From: Pegea sp. RAD2-039
Lineage: Eukaryota; Chordata; Thaliacea; Salpida; Salpidae
NCBI GenBank assembly: GCA_034620365.1
Contig: JAQGEQ010000263.1
Coordinates: forward strand, 1 to 64,000
Direction: 5' to 3'
Length of the DNA: 64,000 nt
Positions 10,128-23,510 of the stretch are shown one piece after another; the stretch's first letter is position 1; every line of letters starts with the position of its first letter. The notes beneath the pieces are model-generated. The model was not told the DNA's origin. It saw only the letters and a program-made list of their open reading frames with translations, and ran no database searches. The position numbers and the translations under genes are program-made.

Positions 10128-13100
10128 TTACTCAATACAACGAAGTAATTCTAAACCGATTGCTTTTGCCATTGGAGGTGGAAATGATCTTTCAATTTGA
10201 GAATACTTCTCAACGACAGTTCCACAAAATCTATAATGATCAGGGAATCCTCGGAAACGCGCACACTCTCTTATAGACACTACACGAAGTTGATCAGGAT
10301 GTAAAAGTCTTCCTTCTATAGGAGAAAGTACTGTTGTGTCAGCGAGGCCATCCCAAGGTATTCGTACAAAATTGCCTGGCCCCATTGTAGGTTTATAAGC
10401 TTCAAAAAAAATCCATGAATTCAAGATGAGAGGTTTAAGAAACTCAAGGTTTTTATCATCTTTACTAAGATCTTTATATAGAACATGTTTAATAACTCTT
10501 TCCCCCTTTATTTTTTTGTAAATAAATGTACATTCGCGCTGAAGAGCATAGAAATCTCTTCCCTTCTTTAACACTATTTCTTTATATAATAAATCTAGCG
10601 ATACGAATGTTACCAAATGTTTCCAAGGAATATTATCGAGACCTATTTGATAGAAACATGAAATATTTTGACTGTAGTGATCAGTTAAAACATCAGAATG
10701 ACTTCTAATATTTTGCTGAAACGATGTCTGTGGTTTCATCGAATAATCCATCGCTTGATTACTTTCGTTGCTAGTCAAAATTAAGTCAGTAGTAATCTTA
10801 GGAAGATCACTAATCGTGTCTCTCACTGTTATCTTTCTAAATGGCGCGTTTTCCAACTTGTTAAAACTACTTCGATGATCTCTTTCATTTTCAATCGCAT
10901 ATTTCCGAATTTTAAGACTACTACCAAAAATGCTTTCGTCAATATCCACATCGAGGTTGTTGCTCGAAAAAGTATATAAAGGTTCGGGATAAGAAGGAAG
11001 CTTCTCTCCTGGAGCAGCAGCAAGAATGACCAGGCTGTAAAGTGATTCAGCTACACCATAGTGTCCACTTTCCAGTATTCCGTAGGAACACTGATACCCA
11101 AAACGCAGCAGAACAGCCATTATGATTTCTAGGTTAGATTTTTCTTCACAGTCCAACAGCCGAAGAGAACTTTGGAGAATTATGAAGCGAGGACGGTAGT
11201 AGTCACACAAAGATAGAAATGCTGCCACGAATAGGTCATCTAGTTTTGAATCTGCCTCAATGCGTGGAGCCATTGTAGGCAAGGAATATAAATAGAATTC
11301 CAAATTTGGTCTGCAATATTGATAAAAAAGACCCCCACAAAGCAACTCTACCTCTCCTTTACGAGGATATTGCTTCTTCCTTTCTTCTGAATCTGAGTAG
11401 AGATCCTTTAAAATGGCTGTACTACCTTGTGTAAAGACTTTGGCTTGTGGGTTGTTTGTTTTATAAGATTCAGTTGAACTTGATTCATTCTGAACAGCCC
11501 ACTTTAAATCTGCAACACCTGATTGCTTTAATCCCTCTGACAAACCACCACAGCCACCAAATACTTCCATTGTTGCCAACTTCTTGGAAGATGCCTTCTT
11601 TGGTCTTGCGGATGACGAACTTTTCTCATGTTCTAGTAAATCAGAAAACTCTTTGCTTTTTACATCAAACTTCTGTTTATAGTAAAAGCTGGGTTCCATC
11701 ATTTGCTCTCTCTCGTCGTATATCTCATCTTCCTTGCTGTATCTGACCGAACATTTCCTTATTATTTCTGTTTCTTTAACCTCTTCCAATTCATCACTCC
11801 AAAACACTTCATTAATTCCTCTTGTGACGTAATCTTTTGCTTGCAAAGATGTATCTTCTGGACGAAAGAACTTTCTAACCATAATTGTTGTTTCATCTTT
11901 ATTATCATTGACTCGGATAGATTCAATTCTTCCAATTTGAAACGGTTCAATGACACCACACTCTTTTCTTTTGACACAATCCTTGTGAAGTTTTGGAATT
12001 TTTCTTGCTTTAAACCAGTTAGGTTGATTGTGAGGACATTTTGGTTTTAAGAACACCGAATCATCAAGATAAATTTCCTCTCCACCGATTCGGATACCTT
12101 TACAAGAAAAGATCTTTCTTGGAAGAGATGGAAATCTAGTTCTAAAAACTTTTGTTCTTTTCTTCCATCTTTCATTAGACTTTTGCCTGCACAGAAAACA
12201 ATCGATACCTTCTTCATCTAGTGGTTCTTGAGTTAGATTAGGTAAGTCTTCAAACCTTCCACTTTTAATATTAAGAAATTTCTGAACGAAATATTTCTTA
12301 TTTCTTGAGAGCTGGTAAGGTAAGTCTATAGTATCATTCAAAGCTTGTGGTTCCAAAATTTCTACTGGAACTTTTTTCACCTTATCTGTTAAGATCACCT
12401 CAGAACATTCTTCGATGAAATAAAACTCTTTGGGGTCGCCCAAAACAGATAAGAATGTCTGTTGTGATGGAATCATCCGAATAATATGGGCATAGATTGG
12501 CTTGCTTTCATAATGATGATAATAAACATTATAAAATTTAATATCTGAATAAAATTCGTCAGCTTCATTTTCAAATGTTTGTGTAATATAAGCAAAGATT
12601 CCATTATTGCCATCTCTTGTTCTGGGAATGAAGATACAATCGCCTACTTTTAAAGATCGAGGATCCATTATATCATCTGCTGTTGATGAAATTCGAGAAA
12701 GTTCCAAGTTGTTTGCTGTGTCCTGTCTGCTCGTAAACAATGTAAGAAACTATTTAGTATCTTCATAAATATTAAACTATATTAAGGAAACAAATTTGTT
12801 AAAATTTGAAAAAGATGCTGTAATGTTCGATTATTTCTCTGATAAAGTTATATAAATATAATCTTAAAAATAAATTAGATTATTTCAAAAATAATGAAAG
12901 AGTTACCGATCAGTGAAATCTTTTACTGCAGAAGTACTTAAGTTCAAAGTTGAAACTAACTCCTTGATATCCGAACGGAATAATTTTGGAGCAATTTTCT
13001 GTGAAAATTAAACCCTTGTGGTGAGATCTTGTACTAAAGGTTGATGGCTGATATATGTCATTATGTTTTAGATATTAGATCTTATTACCTTCTGGTTTTT

Positions 13101-14267
13101 GAGATTTTTTTTCAATGCTTTAGCCGGGATACGTCTTCGATTTGTAGTTTTTGCTTCACTAAAATCGATCAAACTTTGGATGGAAAGATGCGCCAAAAAC
13201 TTCTTACTTTTTGTTTGGAGCTAAAATAGAATTTAAACAATTATTAATAGAGTTTCAACCTTACTATGTAAAGATTCCAGATATAAACTTTGGAAAGTTT
13301 CTATATATTTTTTGTCTAACAGAATCTATCATCAGTGTTAAAAATATTCAGCAAAATCTCAATTCTATTTTCTATATTTATAACTTTTTAAATATAAATT
13401 AGAATCAGAAAATAGTAAAATGAATAAAATGTTACCTGATCGACTACAAACTGAGCATGTTTGCGAAGATGCTCTTCACCTAGACTTTTTAGCGTCCAAG
13501 ATGCACTAACATCCTGAGATTCTAAACTTAAAAGAAGATCTTCATAGGTTGCTTCTCCACTTCCATCTTGCTTAAGAAACTCAATAATTTTATTTGCCAA
13601 ATAAAACTTTTCTTCCATAGTTCGAAATTGGTTCAGGTATTCATTTGAAGGCTTTTTAATTGTATACAAAGCATATTCAGTTGACAGCACAACACATAGT
13701 TGCTTCTGTTCATCACCAGAATCTATTAGAAAAATCATTTGTGATTGAAGTTCATTTACCAATAACAAAATTTGTAATTAGTTAAGTTTTAAAAGTATTA
13801 CTAATTTCAAATCAAAATGAAAATAGCTATTTAATATGATACAATTTTATTTTACAACTATTTTAAACTTTTATTTAAATAAATTTTATACCTTGACGTT
13901 CCCAACTTAAAATTGGACCAATTTTTACTGGACTTCCTTTCTTTGAAAAATCAGCATCCACAAGATTATACAATTCACCAGTTGCATAGATCGTAGCATC
14001 TCGTTCGAGTAAACCTTCAAGGGTGCAAACATGTTTGCTCTCACAAAATATAGTAAAATCTGAAAATAGTAGATGTTATCTTTATGTTGTTGGTAAAGAT
14101 TGAAAGTAGGTACCATTTATTATATATTGCAGTTCAACTTGTTCTCCACCTCTGTTCAGTTCTTCATCAGTAACTACTACAAACTCATCTTTATACTTCT
14201 TTGTAGGAGTATATCTTTCAACATTACGCAGTCTTTGATAGCAGACGTCGCATCTTTGTGCAAACAT
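10128..14267 (-). CDS. DNMT1-like pseudoenzyme, copy 1 (six exons)
   Basis: Spliced minus-strand gene. Exons: 14,276-14,114 (ATG at 14,267), 14,059-13,892, 13,722-13,436, 13,220-13,089, 12,998-12,907, 12,726-10,128. All introns are GT-AG and phases match, giving 1,143 aa. RFTS domain lies at ~1-250 (starts RCDVCYQRL; ends EHLRKHAQFVVDQ), then BAH1 ~300-410 (LKVGDCIFIP) with Cys pair CFLC after it, BAH2 ~490-620 (PFQIGRIESIRV, VRKFFRPEDTS) and the methyltransferase fold ~660-1,143. No CXXC finger lies between RFTS and BAH1. The scaffold is clear: MEVFGGCGGLSEGL, CDYYRPRF, LAAAPGEKLPS, LLHPDQLRVVSIRECA, PPPMAKAIGLE. Catalytic parts are gone: PPCQ became LFYQ, ENV became QSS, QTRRR became ESLYS, GNAV became ERSF, and the motif II glutamate became Q. 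DNA methylation activity is therefore not expected. The open frame despite this suggests a retained non-catalytic role. Copies 2 and 3 are paralogues. Confidence 0.9.
10893..10934 (-). other. Hypervariable segment 3 (after motif VIII), copy 1
   Basis: Fourteen codons. Nine differ from copy 3 (37,391-37,432) through ten substitutions, none synonymous: S/G, G/Y, S/I, L/F, I/N, R/L, K/E, Y/N, I/N. The flanks (NNLDVDIDE and ENERDHRSS) are unchanged. In copy 2 the segment is mostly deleted. Confidence 0.85.
11250..11318 (-). other. Hypervariable segment 1 (former catalytic loop), copy 1
   Basis: Twenty-three codons after motif IV. Against copy 3 (37,007-37,075), 11 codons differ through 13 substitutions, all amino-acid changing (for example Y/C, P/Q, N/D, S/D, P/R, A/D, R/C). 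Bases just outside on both sides are identical. In copy 2 this stretch is replaced altogether (HGYYGTDKTSDTEQD...). Confidence 0.85.
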
Positions 14268-14473
14268 TTTTGCTAGCTTTTGAAAATGAAAATCCAATTA
14301 TTATTTCATCAGTTAATAGAAAAACTAAGCAAGATACTTAATCAAATAAAAGTTAATGATGTTTTACAAACTAATAGTAGTTCAAATGAAACATCAATAT
14401 TTTGATCTATAAATGTTTACAGTTTTATATGAGAAACTAATTTGTAAAAATAAAAACTTTTATGCTTGCTTAC

Positions 14474-14515
14474 TTCTGTTACTTCGGTTTCTTTTATCTT
14501 TATTGTAAGATTCGT
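14474..14515 (-). other. Exon 2 remnant of DNMT1-like copy 1
   Basis: Fourteen open codons between an acceptor TGCAG and a GTAAGC donor, phase 0 into the first coding exon at 14,276. In copy 2 the matching exon joins an upstream ATG exon. In copy 1 that exon has been deleted and this one has no ATG, so it is probably 5' UTR. Confidence 0.5.
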
Positions 14516-16060
14516 CTGCATAAAAAGTATTTTTAAATTTTATATCAAAAATTGATTTTTAATTTTTGATACCACAAAGAAGTTAAACGAAATTCAAATC
14601 AAAACATATTTTTAGATATATATTTTTTACCATTGATTTTAAGAACCAATAGTCTAGCTTAAATTTGATAAAAATTAACTTTATTTAATTGTTTATTTCA
14701 CACAATTTACATTTATCAAATACCAATCTCAAACCTTATAGTTAAGTTGCTTCAAATTGGATTTTTCAACTAAAAATCTTTATATAATCTTATATATTTG
14801 ATAAAGTATCCTACAAAACGAATAAGATTATATTAATAAATAGTAAAAAACATTTGCTAATAATTTCATAAGTTATTATTCTGATATTAAATATATCATT
14901 TTTCAAATATATTTCAAGAACATTATTTTGACTTAAATTATATCACTGCTGATTTTATGATGAGAATATTTTATAAAATCTTTTGCCTGCCTCTTAATAT
15001 AAGTCCTTTAAATTTGGACAAACTCGTAATATTTGAGAATAATTAAATAATTTAAACATAATTTGTTTATGTAACACCCTGATTTAACAAATAGTTATAT
15101 AGTAGACTTTGCTCTTTATATTCTTATAAAAAAAACTAACTTCCTTTTGTACCAAAACTGAATGTTTAAAGAATCTTTGCTTATGCTGAAATCTAACTTG
15201 ACAAAATACTTTCTCTTACATAAAAACTGTTTAAATGTAATCTACTAAATAGATATACAACAATTTTACAGATATTTATAAAAAATATATAAACTTCTGG
15301 TGGTGGTCTCAAACACTATATTAGTTTCTTTAATTCAAAACTGTAACTTTAGCTATAAAACTTATTTGGTACTAGCTACAAGGGTTTCTTATATTTTTTC
15401 ACTGAAACTACATTACTTATGAAATTACAAAGATATGATGAAAGCTCTGATAATAATTTATATTAAAATAAAACAATTTCAAAAAGACCTCTTTTAACAA
15501 TAAAACAGATAGAAATAGTCAAAAAACTTTAATCTTTTATATTTTTGGTTAACAAATTAATTTATTTTTTAAAACATTTCCATAATTTCCAATTAATTCT
15601 GGACTTACAAAATTTACAAAAACTTTGATACTTAAATTTTCTCACAGAAATTACCACTAAATTTCAAAAAAGTGAAGAAAATATTCAAGATCGGTAAAAT
15701 TTAATAAAAAATAATATAATATATAAAGCAGACAGAGAAATAAGAGATCCGCAGAGAATATCTAGAACTCGAAACGACAATTTAGTGTTAACTATGTAAG
15801 AAACAGACAGACATGAAATTGTCGTGCTAAATTGAGAGAATGGTTTAGATTTGAAAAAAGGACAATTTTTTCGGTCACGTGATCTTCAAGTTTGGTCATC
15901 CAGAAAAAAGCCACATTAGAAAAGAAATAATAGAAAAACTGCGATGACTACATAAAACTTTAAGTGTTTGTGTGCTACTCAGCGTTGAGAAAGGTTAGTT
16001 ATTATTGGTTTGATAAATATTACTGATTGATAAATACAAACTCATTACTGTATTTAGAAA
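14516..16060. other. 5' flank of copy 1, no gene seen
   Basis: AT-rich, near identical to 106-1,660. No reading frame worth reporting. Confidence 0.6.
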
Positions 16061-16061
16061 T

Positions 16062-17345
16062 TAAACAGTTTTATCTTAAGGTGGACTGAAGATTACTTAT
16101 CATGTAGAACCCAACAGACTCGTGTAAAAAGATCTTTATCTACTTCCAGTCAAATCACTAGAGGTGTTCCTCAGGGTTCTGTTCTAGGTCCGCTTCTCCT
16201 TTTAAGTTTTATTGAAGACCTCATCAGAAGACTAGTAGTAGATGATGTCAGTGTGTTTGTGTATGCTGATGATATCAAACTATTATCTTGTAATCCTCCA
16301 AAACTTCAAACTGCACTACACACTGTACAAAACTGGTCTATGAATTGGCAGCTCAGAATCCAGCCCACAAAGTCTGAACTTATAACTTTTTCTTCTAAAC
16401 CAGCTGTACATTCCTTGAACTATTTTCCATCAATGGATTTATGATTCAACGAGTATCTTCTGTCGTATACATCTGCATTATTCTGACTTTAAATGGCACA
16501 ATTATGTTTCCAATCTTTGCAAAATCAATCAAACTTGTCTACCTTATCATAAAGACCTTTAATTCTAAAGATCTATACTTTTTTATTAATCTTTTCAATT
16601 TGTAGGTCCAATTTTTGAATACAATCTTAGTACATGGATGCCGTATCAAGTTAGTGACATCAAAAAAATCGAATCTGTTCAGGCGACATTTACGAGATTA
16701 GTATGCAGGAAACTTAATATAAAATACGATAGTTATAAACATCGTCTCAGTCTCTTCAATTTAGATACTTTGGAAATTCGACGGATTAAATACGACTTAA
16801 TTCTTATTTTTAAAATTATCCACAATTTAATTGACCTTCAGTTTGATGACCTCTTTTCTATTAGTCCTTCCCTCAAGTTATATAACCTCAGGCAACACAT
16901 ATTACATCTTAATAAGCCCATATAACCTGGTGCATTAATCAGAGCGATTTTTTTCTCATTCTACACAAATAGTACTAGGTTTCAGCTGCCATTAGACATT
17001 GTCATATCAGAATCACTTGGGTTGTTCAAGCAGAAGTTGAACCATAATAATATTGCCAACATTGTCATTTCTAAACTGTAAATTTGTTCCTTTCTTTAAT
17101 ATTACTATAATTCTATTTAATAATAAAGCATTTGTCATTTCTAAACTGTGATTTTTCCCTTTTTTATATTATTAACATTCTATGTAATTGTTCACTACTG
17201 AAATGCCATGTGTTACATCTTCTGCTTTCTGTATTTCTAACTTAATAGATTTTATTTGTGAGAATATGTGTTAGCGGGAGGTACTCTCTTCAGGCACCCT
17301 CCTTTGCATTTTTTTATTTGGATTTATTGTTAAAACAAATGAATA
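16062..17345 (+). mobile_element. Degraded CR1 3' fragment (unit 2)
   Basis: Direct copy of 1,662-2,945. It is slightly better preserved: VFVYADDIKLLSC to SSKPAVHS is open at 16,253-16,444, and the C-terminal block MPYQVSDIKKIES to LHLNKPI at 16,638-16,925. Frameshifts still separate the parts, so it is dead. Confidence 0.85.
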
Positions 17346-17729
17346 AAATTTCTGTTGTTTAAAGATATACTGCCAGCTATCTTCAAAAAACTTTGTATTT
17401 CAACCAAGTTTTTCCGGTTGATATGACGCTCATGTGTCCGGATAACAGTTCCAGAGCATTACTTCAGGAAGTTTCTGATCTCACGTGGTAACTTTTTGGT
17501 TTAAACATTTGGAATCTATTTTGCTTCGAGTAATTACTGTTGGATGATTAGATTTTTGGTAGCGCGCATAGTTAGTCAAAAAGATAGTTAGCCCAAAATT
17601 AAATAGATCTGTTTTCGTCTGAGGTCACCTTAGACTTGGAACTTGTACATCAGTAGCTATCAGTAAGTTCTGCCGCTTGTAGTTGTCTATCAAGATTGAA
17701 ACAGAAATTCGTTCCACATAAACGAACCA

Positions 17730-18691
17730 ATGAGCTACATCAGTTTACAAGATGATAAAATCGAACCTCTAAAAGACAACCCCCAAATTGGGGAAGTAAC
17801 AAACGTCGTAAGTTTCAAATATTTTCAGCTAATTTCAAGCATATGTTTCAAATGTTGGAGGAAGACACGTGATAGTCGATCCTGTCATCTTCAGAAGAGG
17901 TCCTATCAAGATACAACCAGGAAGAAAAATAAATGAGAGATCTTCATGAGCTAAGAAGCTTCTGATGGTTTTAATCAGAAGCTGAAAAACGATGATTCTT
18001 ATTCTACTGACTCTAATCAAGAACTAAGAAGATTCAGACTTCAAAGAAGATGCAGTGCGATAGAAATGCTTTTCTGGTAACTAATGTGAATTCAGTTGTA
18101 ACAACCACACACATCCGATGCTATAAAATACAAAATGAGATCGACATAGCAGTGGCGTCGATACAACTGAGTACAACGACAACTGGATCAACCTAAAAAC
18201 AATCAGAATACTGCCACTTAAAATCAAGAATTTTTATGCTTGATGTTTCTTTCTATCTTTCAAACTCTCAATCCTCAAAGTTTCAATGCTTCAACATTTA
18301 TACTTTACTATTTCTTTCAAACTTTTATTTCAAATTCACTTTTCAAACTGTATCCCAAAATCCCTAATATTTTTCTTGTACATCTCGAGAACCCTAAAGT
18401 CCCTGAGCTAATCGTATATATAGAGATCTGTATTTACTAAAGGATCTATCCAGATGTCTAACTGCCGATGAAATGGACTTTGAGCTTATTTCCGTGTAGA
18501 GCTACAAACAGAATGGTCGTCAGCCTGTTTCAACAAGTGAAGTGAAAGTTGGTCTTGAGGACAATCTGGAGATAGAAGAAGAAGATGAAGAATCAGGCTG
18601 CTCTGAACTTTTATTGGTGCGAGTACCAGGAGCTATGATGTCAATTCGACGAGTTGAAGAGCTGCGGCCTGGAAGTCCACCAGATTATTAA
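17730..18691 (+). pseudogene. Degraded exon-like locus of unknown origin (unit 2)
   Basis: Counterpart of 3,328-4,286. The first part opens MSYISLQDDKIEPL. The second is broken by TAG in GTGTAGAGCTAC near 18,496 but has the frame-preserving GTGCGAGTACC, so it can be read SYKQNGRQPVSTSEV to the terminal GSPPDY and stop. The TAG would also serve as a splice acceptor, in which case the second part would be a terminal exon. Family not recognised. Confidence 0.35.
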
Positions 18692-19366
18692 GAGATTAAC
18701 TTTCATAGCTACGGACTTGTTTGGTTTGTTGGTTTTGTGGCGTGGATTGTATTTCTGATGGAATTATAAGTAAGTGCAACCTTTCCGTTTACGATCCAAT
18801 TATTTGGTTGGGAAAATTTAGTAAAGTTTTGCTATATAACAGAAGATTGGCTCGACGCATACGTAAATGTCATTTAAAAGCTTGTCATGGTTGTTTTTGG
18901 CTTTTCTGTGTATTTTATAGTTGTTTTGAATACGATTGTTGTAGTGCGCGTTTTATGATAAATTATAGCATCTGTAGAGAATTAATATCATTAAGTTGAT
19001 TGGAAATTTAATTAGAAATTATTATTAGATTTAAGTTGATTATGAATCAGTCAGATACTATATTTAAATACTTTCAATATATTTGATTGTTTCTAAATTA
19101 TTCAGATTGTAATATTGGTAATATTCTATTTCTCTTCAAATAATCTGATAGATTGATCAGTTTAAACACTATCTTCTAGATTAAGTTTAACTTGAAATCT
19201 AAAACCAAATTTTATTGCGCTTACATATTTTTTGTTAATATCTCTTTGTAATTCAAAGCTATGTCATCTGTGTTGTTATTAGCAGCACTATATCAAGTGA
19301 TACCAAGCTAACAGTGTTCAGCTATAGTTTGTATTTCCGTCTGTGTTTATCTTGGCTGTATTTTGA
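18692..19366. other. AT-rich spacer next to CR1 element 3' end (unit 2)
   Basis: Copy of 4,287-4,965 with a few substitutions. No gene. Confidence 0.5.
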
Positions 19367-19526
19367 TTTTTATTTATTTATTACAATAAATGTGAAGGAG
19401 GGTGCCTAAAGAGAGCACCTCTCGCTAACACACATTCTCACAAATTTGATCTATTTGACGTGTAAACGAAAAAGCATATGACAGTGAAGAATTGCACAGA
19501 ATCTTAGTATTGTAAAAGAGAAAAAT

Positions 19527-20768
19527 TCACAGTTTAGAAATGGCAATGTTGGCGATATTATAACAATTCAGCTTTTTTTTGAACAACACAAGTGATTTTG
19601 ACATGACAATCTCTGATGGCAGATTGTTCCATGTACTGATTGTGCGGTATGAGAACAAACTTAATCTGGTTAACGTAGCTGGTGGAGTGGGCTTATTAAG
19701 ATGTAATTTATGTCTTCTAAGTTGATATAACTTGAGAGAGGGACTAATGGAGAAAAAGTCATCAAACTGAAGATCAATTAGGTTGTGAATAATTTTAAAA
19801 ATCAGAATAAGGTCGTATTTAATTCTTCGGATTTCCAAAGTATCTAGATTGAAGAAGCTGAGACGATGCTTATAACTCTCGTATTTGATATTAAGTTTCC
19901 TGCAAACCAATCTCGTAAATGTTGCCTGAACAGATTCGATTTTTCTGATATCACCAACTTGATATGGCATCCATGCACTGACATTGTATTCAAGAATAGG
20001 GCGTATGTACAGTTTGAAAATGTTGACGAAAAACCATGGATCTTTAGAATTAAAAGTCTGTATGATGAGGTGGACAAGCTTGATAGATTTTCCAAAGATT
20101 CTGGAAACATAACTGTGCCATTTGAAGTCAGATGTCAGAGTAATGCCGAGGTCTATGACTGAGGATACTCGTTCAAGAATAGATTCATTGATGTAGTATT
20201 GGTTGCTGAAGTTGGCAGCTGGCTTACGGGAGAATGTTATAACTTCAGAATTTGTTGGCTGGATTTTAAGTTGCCAATTCGCAGACCAGTTTTCTACAAT
20301 GTTTAGTGCAGTTTGGAGTTTTGGGTGAGAACCAGATAATAGCTTGATGTCATCTGCATACACAAACACACTGACATTGTCTACTGTTATTAGTCTTCTG
20401 ATGAGGTCTTCAATGAAAATCAAAAAGAGAAGTGGACCCAGAACGGAACCCTGAGGAACGCCGCTGGTGACTTTACTAGGAGTAGATAAAGATCTTTCTA
20501 CACGGGTTGGTTGGGTTCTACCTGATAAGAAATCTTCAATCCATTTTAAGATAGAGTTGCTGATTTTTATGTTTTTCAATACTGTAATGAGCTTGTTGTG
20601 TGGAACAGAATCAAAAGGTTTAGCAAAATCAAGGTATATGATGTCACATGGAGTATTACTTTCGTAATGAGCTGTAAGCTCATTGAAAAAAGTGAGATGT
20701 TGAGTCAAAGAAGATCTTTGCTTAACAAAGCCATGCTGGACATCAGATATTAGATGATGCTCCGTCAA
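19527..20768 (-). pseudogene. CR1 ORF2 3' part, reverse transcriptase (unit 2)
   Basis: 413 codons, only two residues different from the unit 1 copy in this part (A/V in ISDVQHG, L/I in FFVNIF). Motifs A, B and C (VYADDIKLL) are intact. It is separated from the endonuclease part by the shared frameshift. The joining stretch here keeps CRPVSLTSVICRTQEH without the extra base loss of unit 1. Confidence 0.9.
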
Positions 20769-20824
20769 ATGGCTAGTTATATGGTTGTGAATGATATGTT
20801 CTTGAGTTCTGCAGATAACCGAAG

Positions 20825-22525
20825 TCAGCGAAACTGGTCTGTAGTTAAGTGCAGTGTTTGTGGAAGTCTTCCCCGCTTAAGAGTCATGTTAAAGAGTAGC
20901 GATAAGGGTAGCGCTAAAGAAGAAGTACTTTTTCTTAAAAACAAAGCTGGGATTTGATCTGGGGTGTTGGAAACTGTTGATTTTAGAGAAGAAATAGCCT
21001 TAGATACTATATCAACTGTTATGTCTAGATCTACCATCTCAGAGATATTTGAAAGGATATTGGAGTAGGAAATAGTAGGAGCATTGCCATCATCGGTTAT
21101 AAAAACCTTTTCAAATTGTTTGTTTAGCAATTCAGCTTTATTCTTTGGTTCCATCACCAGCTGATTGGCGTTATCGAGCAAGGGAGGTAGATGAGATCTC
21201 GCCTTAAGCTTGTGATTAATGAAGCCAAAAAACGTTTTCTTGCTAGGTGAAGATAAGATTGCACTTTCTTTTCCTAAATAGAGGCTATAAACTGATTTCT
21301 TGTAGACTAGACAAAGATCTTTGTATAGAGGTTTGATGGAAGGATCTGCTTTAGTTTGTTTGTATAAGAGGTTTTTCAAATGCTGTAAATTCCTTAAATA
21401 TCTTGGCAAGTGTGGTTTTTTGTTGACTCTATATAAAGGTATGAACTTTTTAATTGACTCATTAACAATGTTAGTAAACCTCGAGTAGATATCATTGATG
21501 TCTTCGGTAGAGTTAAAAACAGAAATCCAGTCAACACCTGATAAAAACTTGTTTATACTGTTATAATTTCCACGATAAAAGTTCCGTATGCTTGGAGTTT
21601 TACTGTTCGTAGAAAAAGTTTGTTGGAGCTTGAATTCAATCATGTTGTGATCGCATGTCAGAGCAAAAGGTTCATTTTGATCAACGTAGATAACGTTCTC
21701 AGGTTTTGATGTGATGAGAAGATCCAAAGTATTACAACTAACTTGGGTTGGAAAAGTAACCATCTGAGATAGATTATTGGCATCAAGGAAGTTTACAAGG
21801 ACATGACTCAGATTGGCTAAATTAGTTTTGTCTCCATTCAAATTAAACAATTTTCCATTGAATGCTAAAGTTGGGTTATTCCAATCAATTCTACTAAAAT
21901 TAAAATCCCCGAGAATATAAATCTCAGGACAAACAAGGCTTTTCAGAACCTTCAATAAGGCCTTAATAGTAACATCATCGTTAACTTTAGACGGTGGTAG
22001 GGAGGTACATATAAAGCGGGAAAAATTAGACTTTGAGTAAAGAAAATTGAAAGCAATAATCTCAAATCCTGGGCAATCAATGGTATTTATCTTAATTCTT
22101 GAAATCATGGGTGCCAGTGATGTTTTATAGATTACACAAACACCGCCGCCTCTATCAAACAGTCTGTCACAGCGCAAAGCACGAAAAAGATCACTGTCAT
22201 CCAGAAAGGAGTCAGGATAAAAGGGTTTCAACCAAGTTTCGGTAATGAAAACAAATGTAAAATCTTGAGAAAGCAAAAGAGCTTTCAATTCGAAAATTTT
22301 GTTGATAATTGACCGTGCGTTGAAAAACATACCTAATATAAAAGAAAAATTGTCTTTTTGACACTTGTAAAATTTGGTGGTAGGCTTCTGTGTACTGTTA
22401 TCTTGGGCTGGAAGCATAGTATTAATAATTTTGTGCGAAGAGAGGTTGAATAAGGGTGATGTGGGTCCAGTGGTTATTTTGCACTTCAGTTTTTTGAAAA
22501 GACCTTCACAATCTTTAAAGCCCAT
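20825..22525 (-). pseudogene. CR1 ORF2 5' part, endonuclease (unit 2)
   Basis: 566 codons with the same endonuclease motifs as unit 1 (ITETWL, LGDFNFSRIDW, TCDHNMIEF) and the same premature end (...TTDQFR). It overlaps the upstream ORF1 frame by 40 bp. A few replacements differ from unit 1, for example SCNTLDLL for SGNTLDLL. Confidence 0.9.
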
Positions 22526-23468
22526 GGTGGACCTCGAACTTTGTATTTGAAATCAGTTGGTTGCTCTTTCTGATTTCGGCTGTACATCTCTTTTAGAAGA
22601 CGCTTATTTTCTAAGCGATCATCTTCACACATATCATGTGCTACTCTGATGCCCTGGAATTTTTCGTCCTGCATAAGCTTATACAGCTTAGCAAGAAACT
22701 TACGTTTGTCCCATCCTTCCTGAAAGGACACTTTTAACGGTCTTTTATGATTTGATCTTTTTGCCCCGAGTCTGGTCATTGAAACTTTTGGAGCGTCCAC
22801 AGCATCAAGGCTTTGAGTGCACATTTGATTAAAAGTCTTGATGTCATCGTCTTTATCAGTCTCAGAGACACCAAAGATGATGACATTGTTTTCTCTATCC
22901 TCCCGGTCCAGAGTAAGTTTTTTGTGTGTGTCAGTAACCTTCTTGGCAAGAAGTTGCACCACGCTAGTATTTTTTTCGGATCCAGAATTACCAACAACTG
23001 AGGCCCATGTGAGAGGCTTCTTTGTGGAGGCATCCAGTTCAATCATAGATTTGGATAAGATAGAAATCTTTTCATTGATTTTGGCAACATCGTTGCCAAT
23101 TTCGGATTTAAATTTGGCCAATTCAGTGGATATGGTGTTGCTGACGTCGGACAATAGGCTTGTATTAGTGTTGGACGAGGTAGTTGTTTTGTCCATAGAT
23201 CTACATTTAATGCAGGACCAACAAAATCCCACTTGCTGCATTTTATTAATTTCAAATATATCATAAATTTTTTACTCACATCACTACAAGTGAGGTGAAA
23301 CCTAGAGAGGCATTTGATGCAATCTATTGCCAGATCTTTACCAGAGCAAGTTTTGTTACAAGCTTGGCAATTGCCATTGCAAGCTTGTTTTGAAGAACTT
23401 AGTTTGCTTGGGTTTTTTGGAGCTTTTGACCGCAAGGTCCTGTCATTTGTATCTACCATAGTTTCCAT
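22486..23468 (-). pseudogene. CR1 ORF1, frameshifted (unit 2)
   Basis: It starts like unit 1 (METMVDTNDRTLRSK) with the Cys/His finger, but a run of T is one base shorter near 23,268, which shifts the frame inside the finger. The original frame resumes as an open stretch from 23,241 to 22,486 (MQQVGFCWSCIKC ... VKVFSKN). This is a recent single-base loss compared with unit 1. Confidence 0.88.
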
Positions 23469-23510
23469 GATAGATTTTTAGTAACTCCCACCAAAGTATA
23501 AAATTTATAA

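Larger units (their letters stand above)
19367..23510 (-). mobile_element. CR1-type non-LTR retrotransposon, near full length (unit 2 copy)
   Basis: Duplicate of the element at 4,966-9,105, at the same place in the unit and in the same orientation. It shares the ORF2 frameshift and the 3' hairpin and tail, and adds its own ORF1 frameshift. It cannot mobilise itself. Confidence 0.9.

Noticed and set aside
13041-13402. Plus-strand frames opposite DNMT1-like copy 1 introns and exon 4 (also 27,239 and 34,923 regions)
   Set aside because: They run across the antisense of real exons and AT-rich introns.
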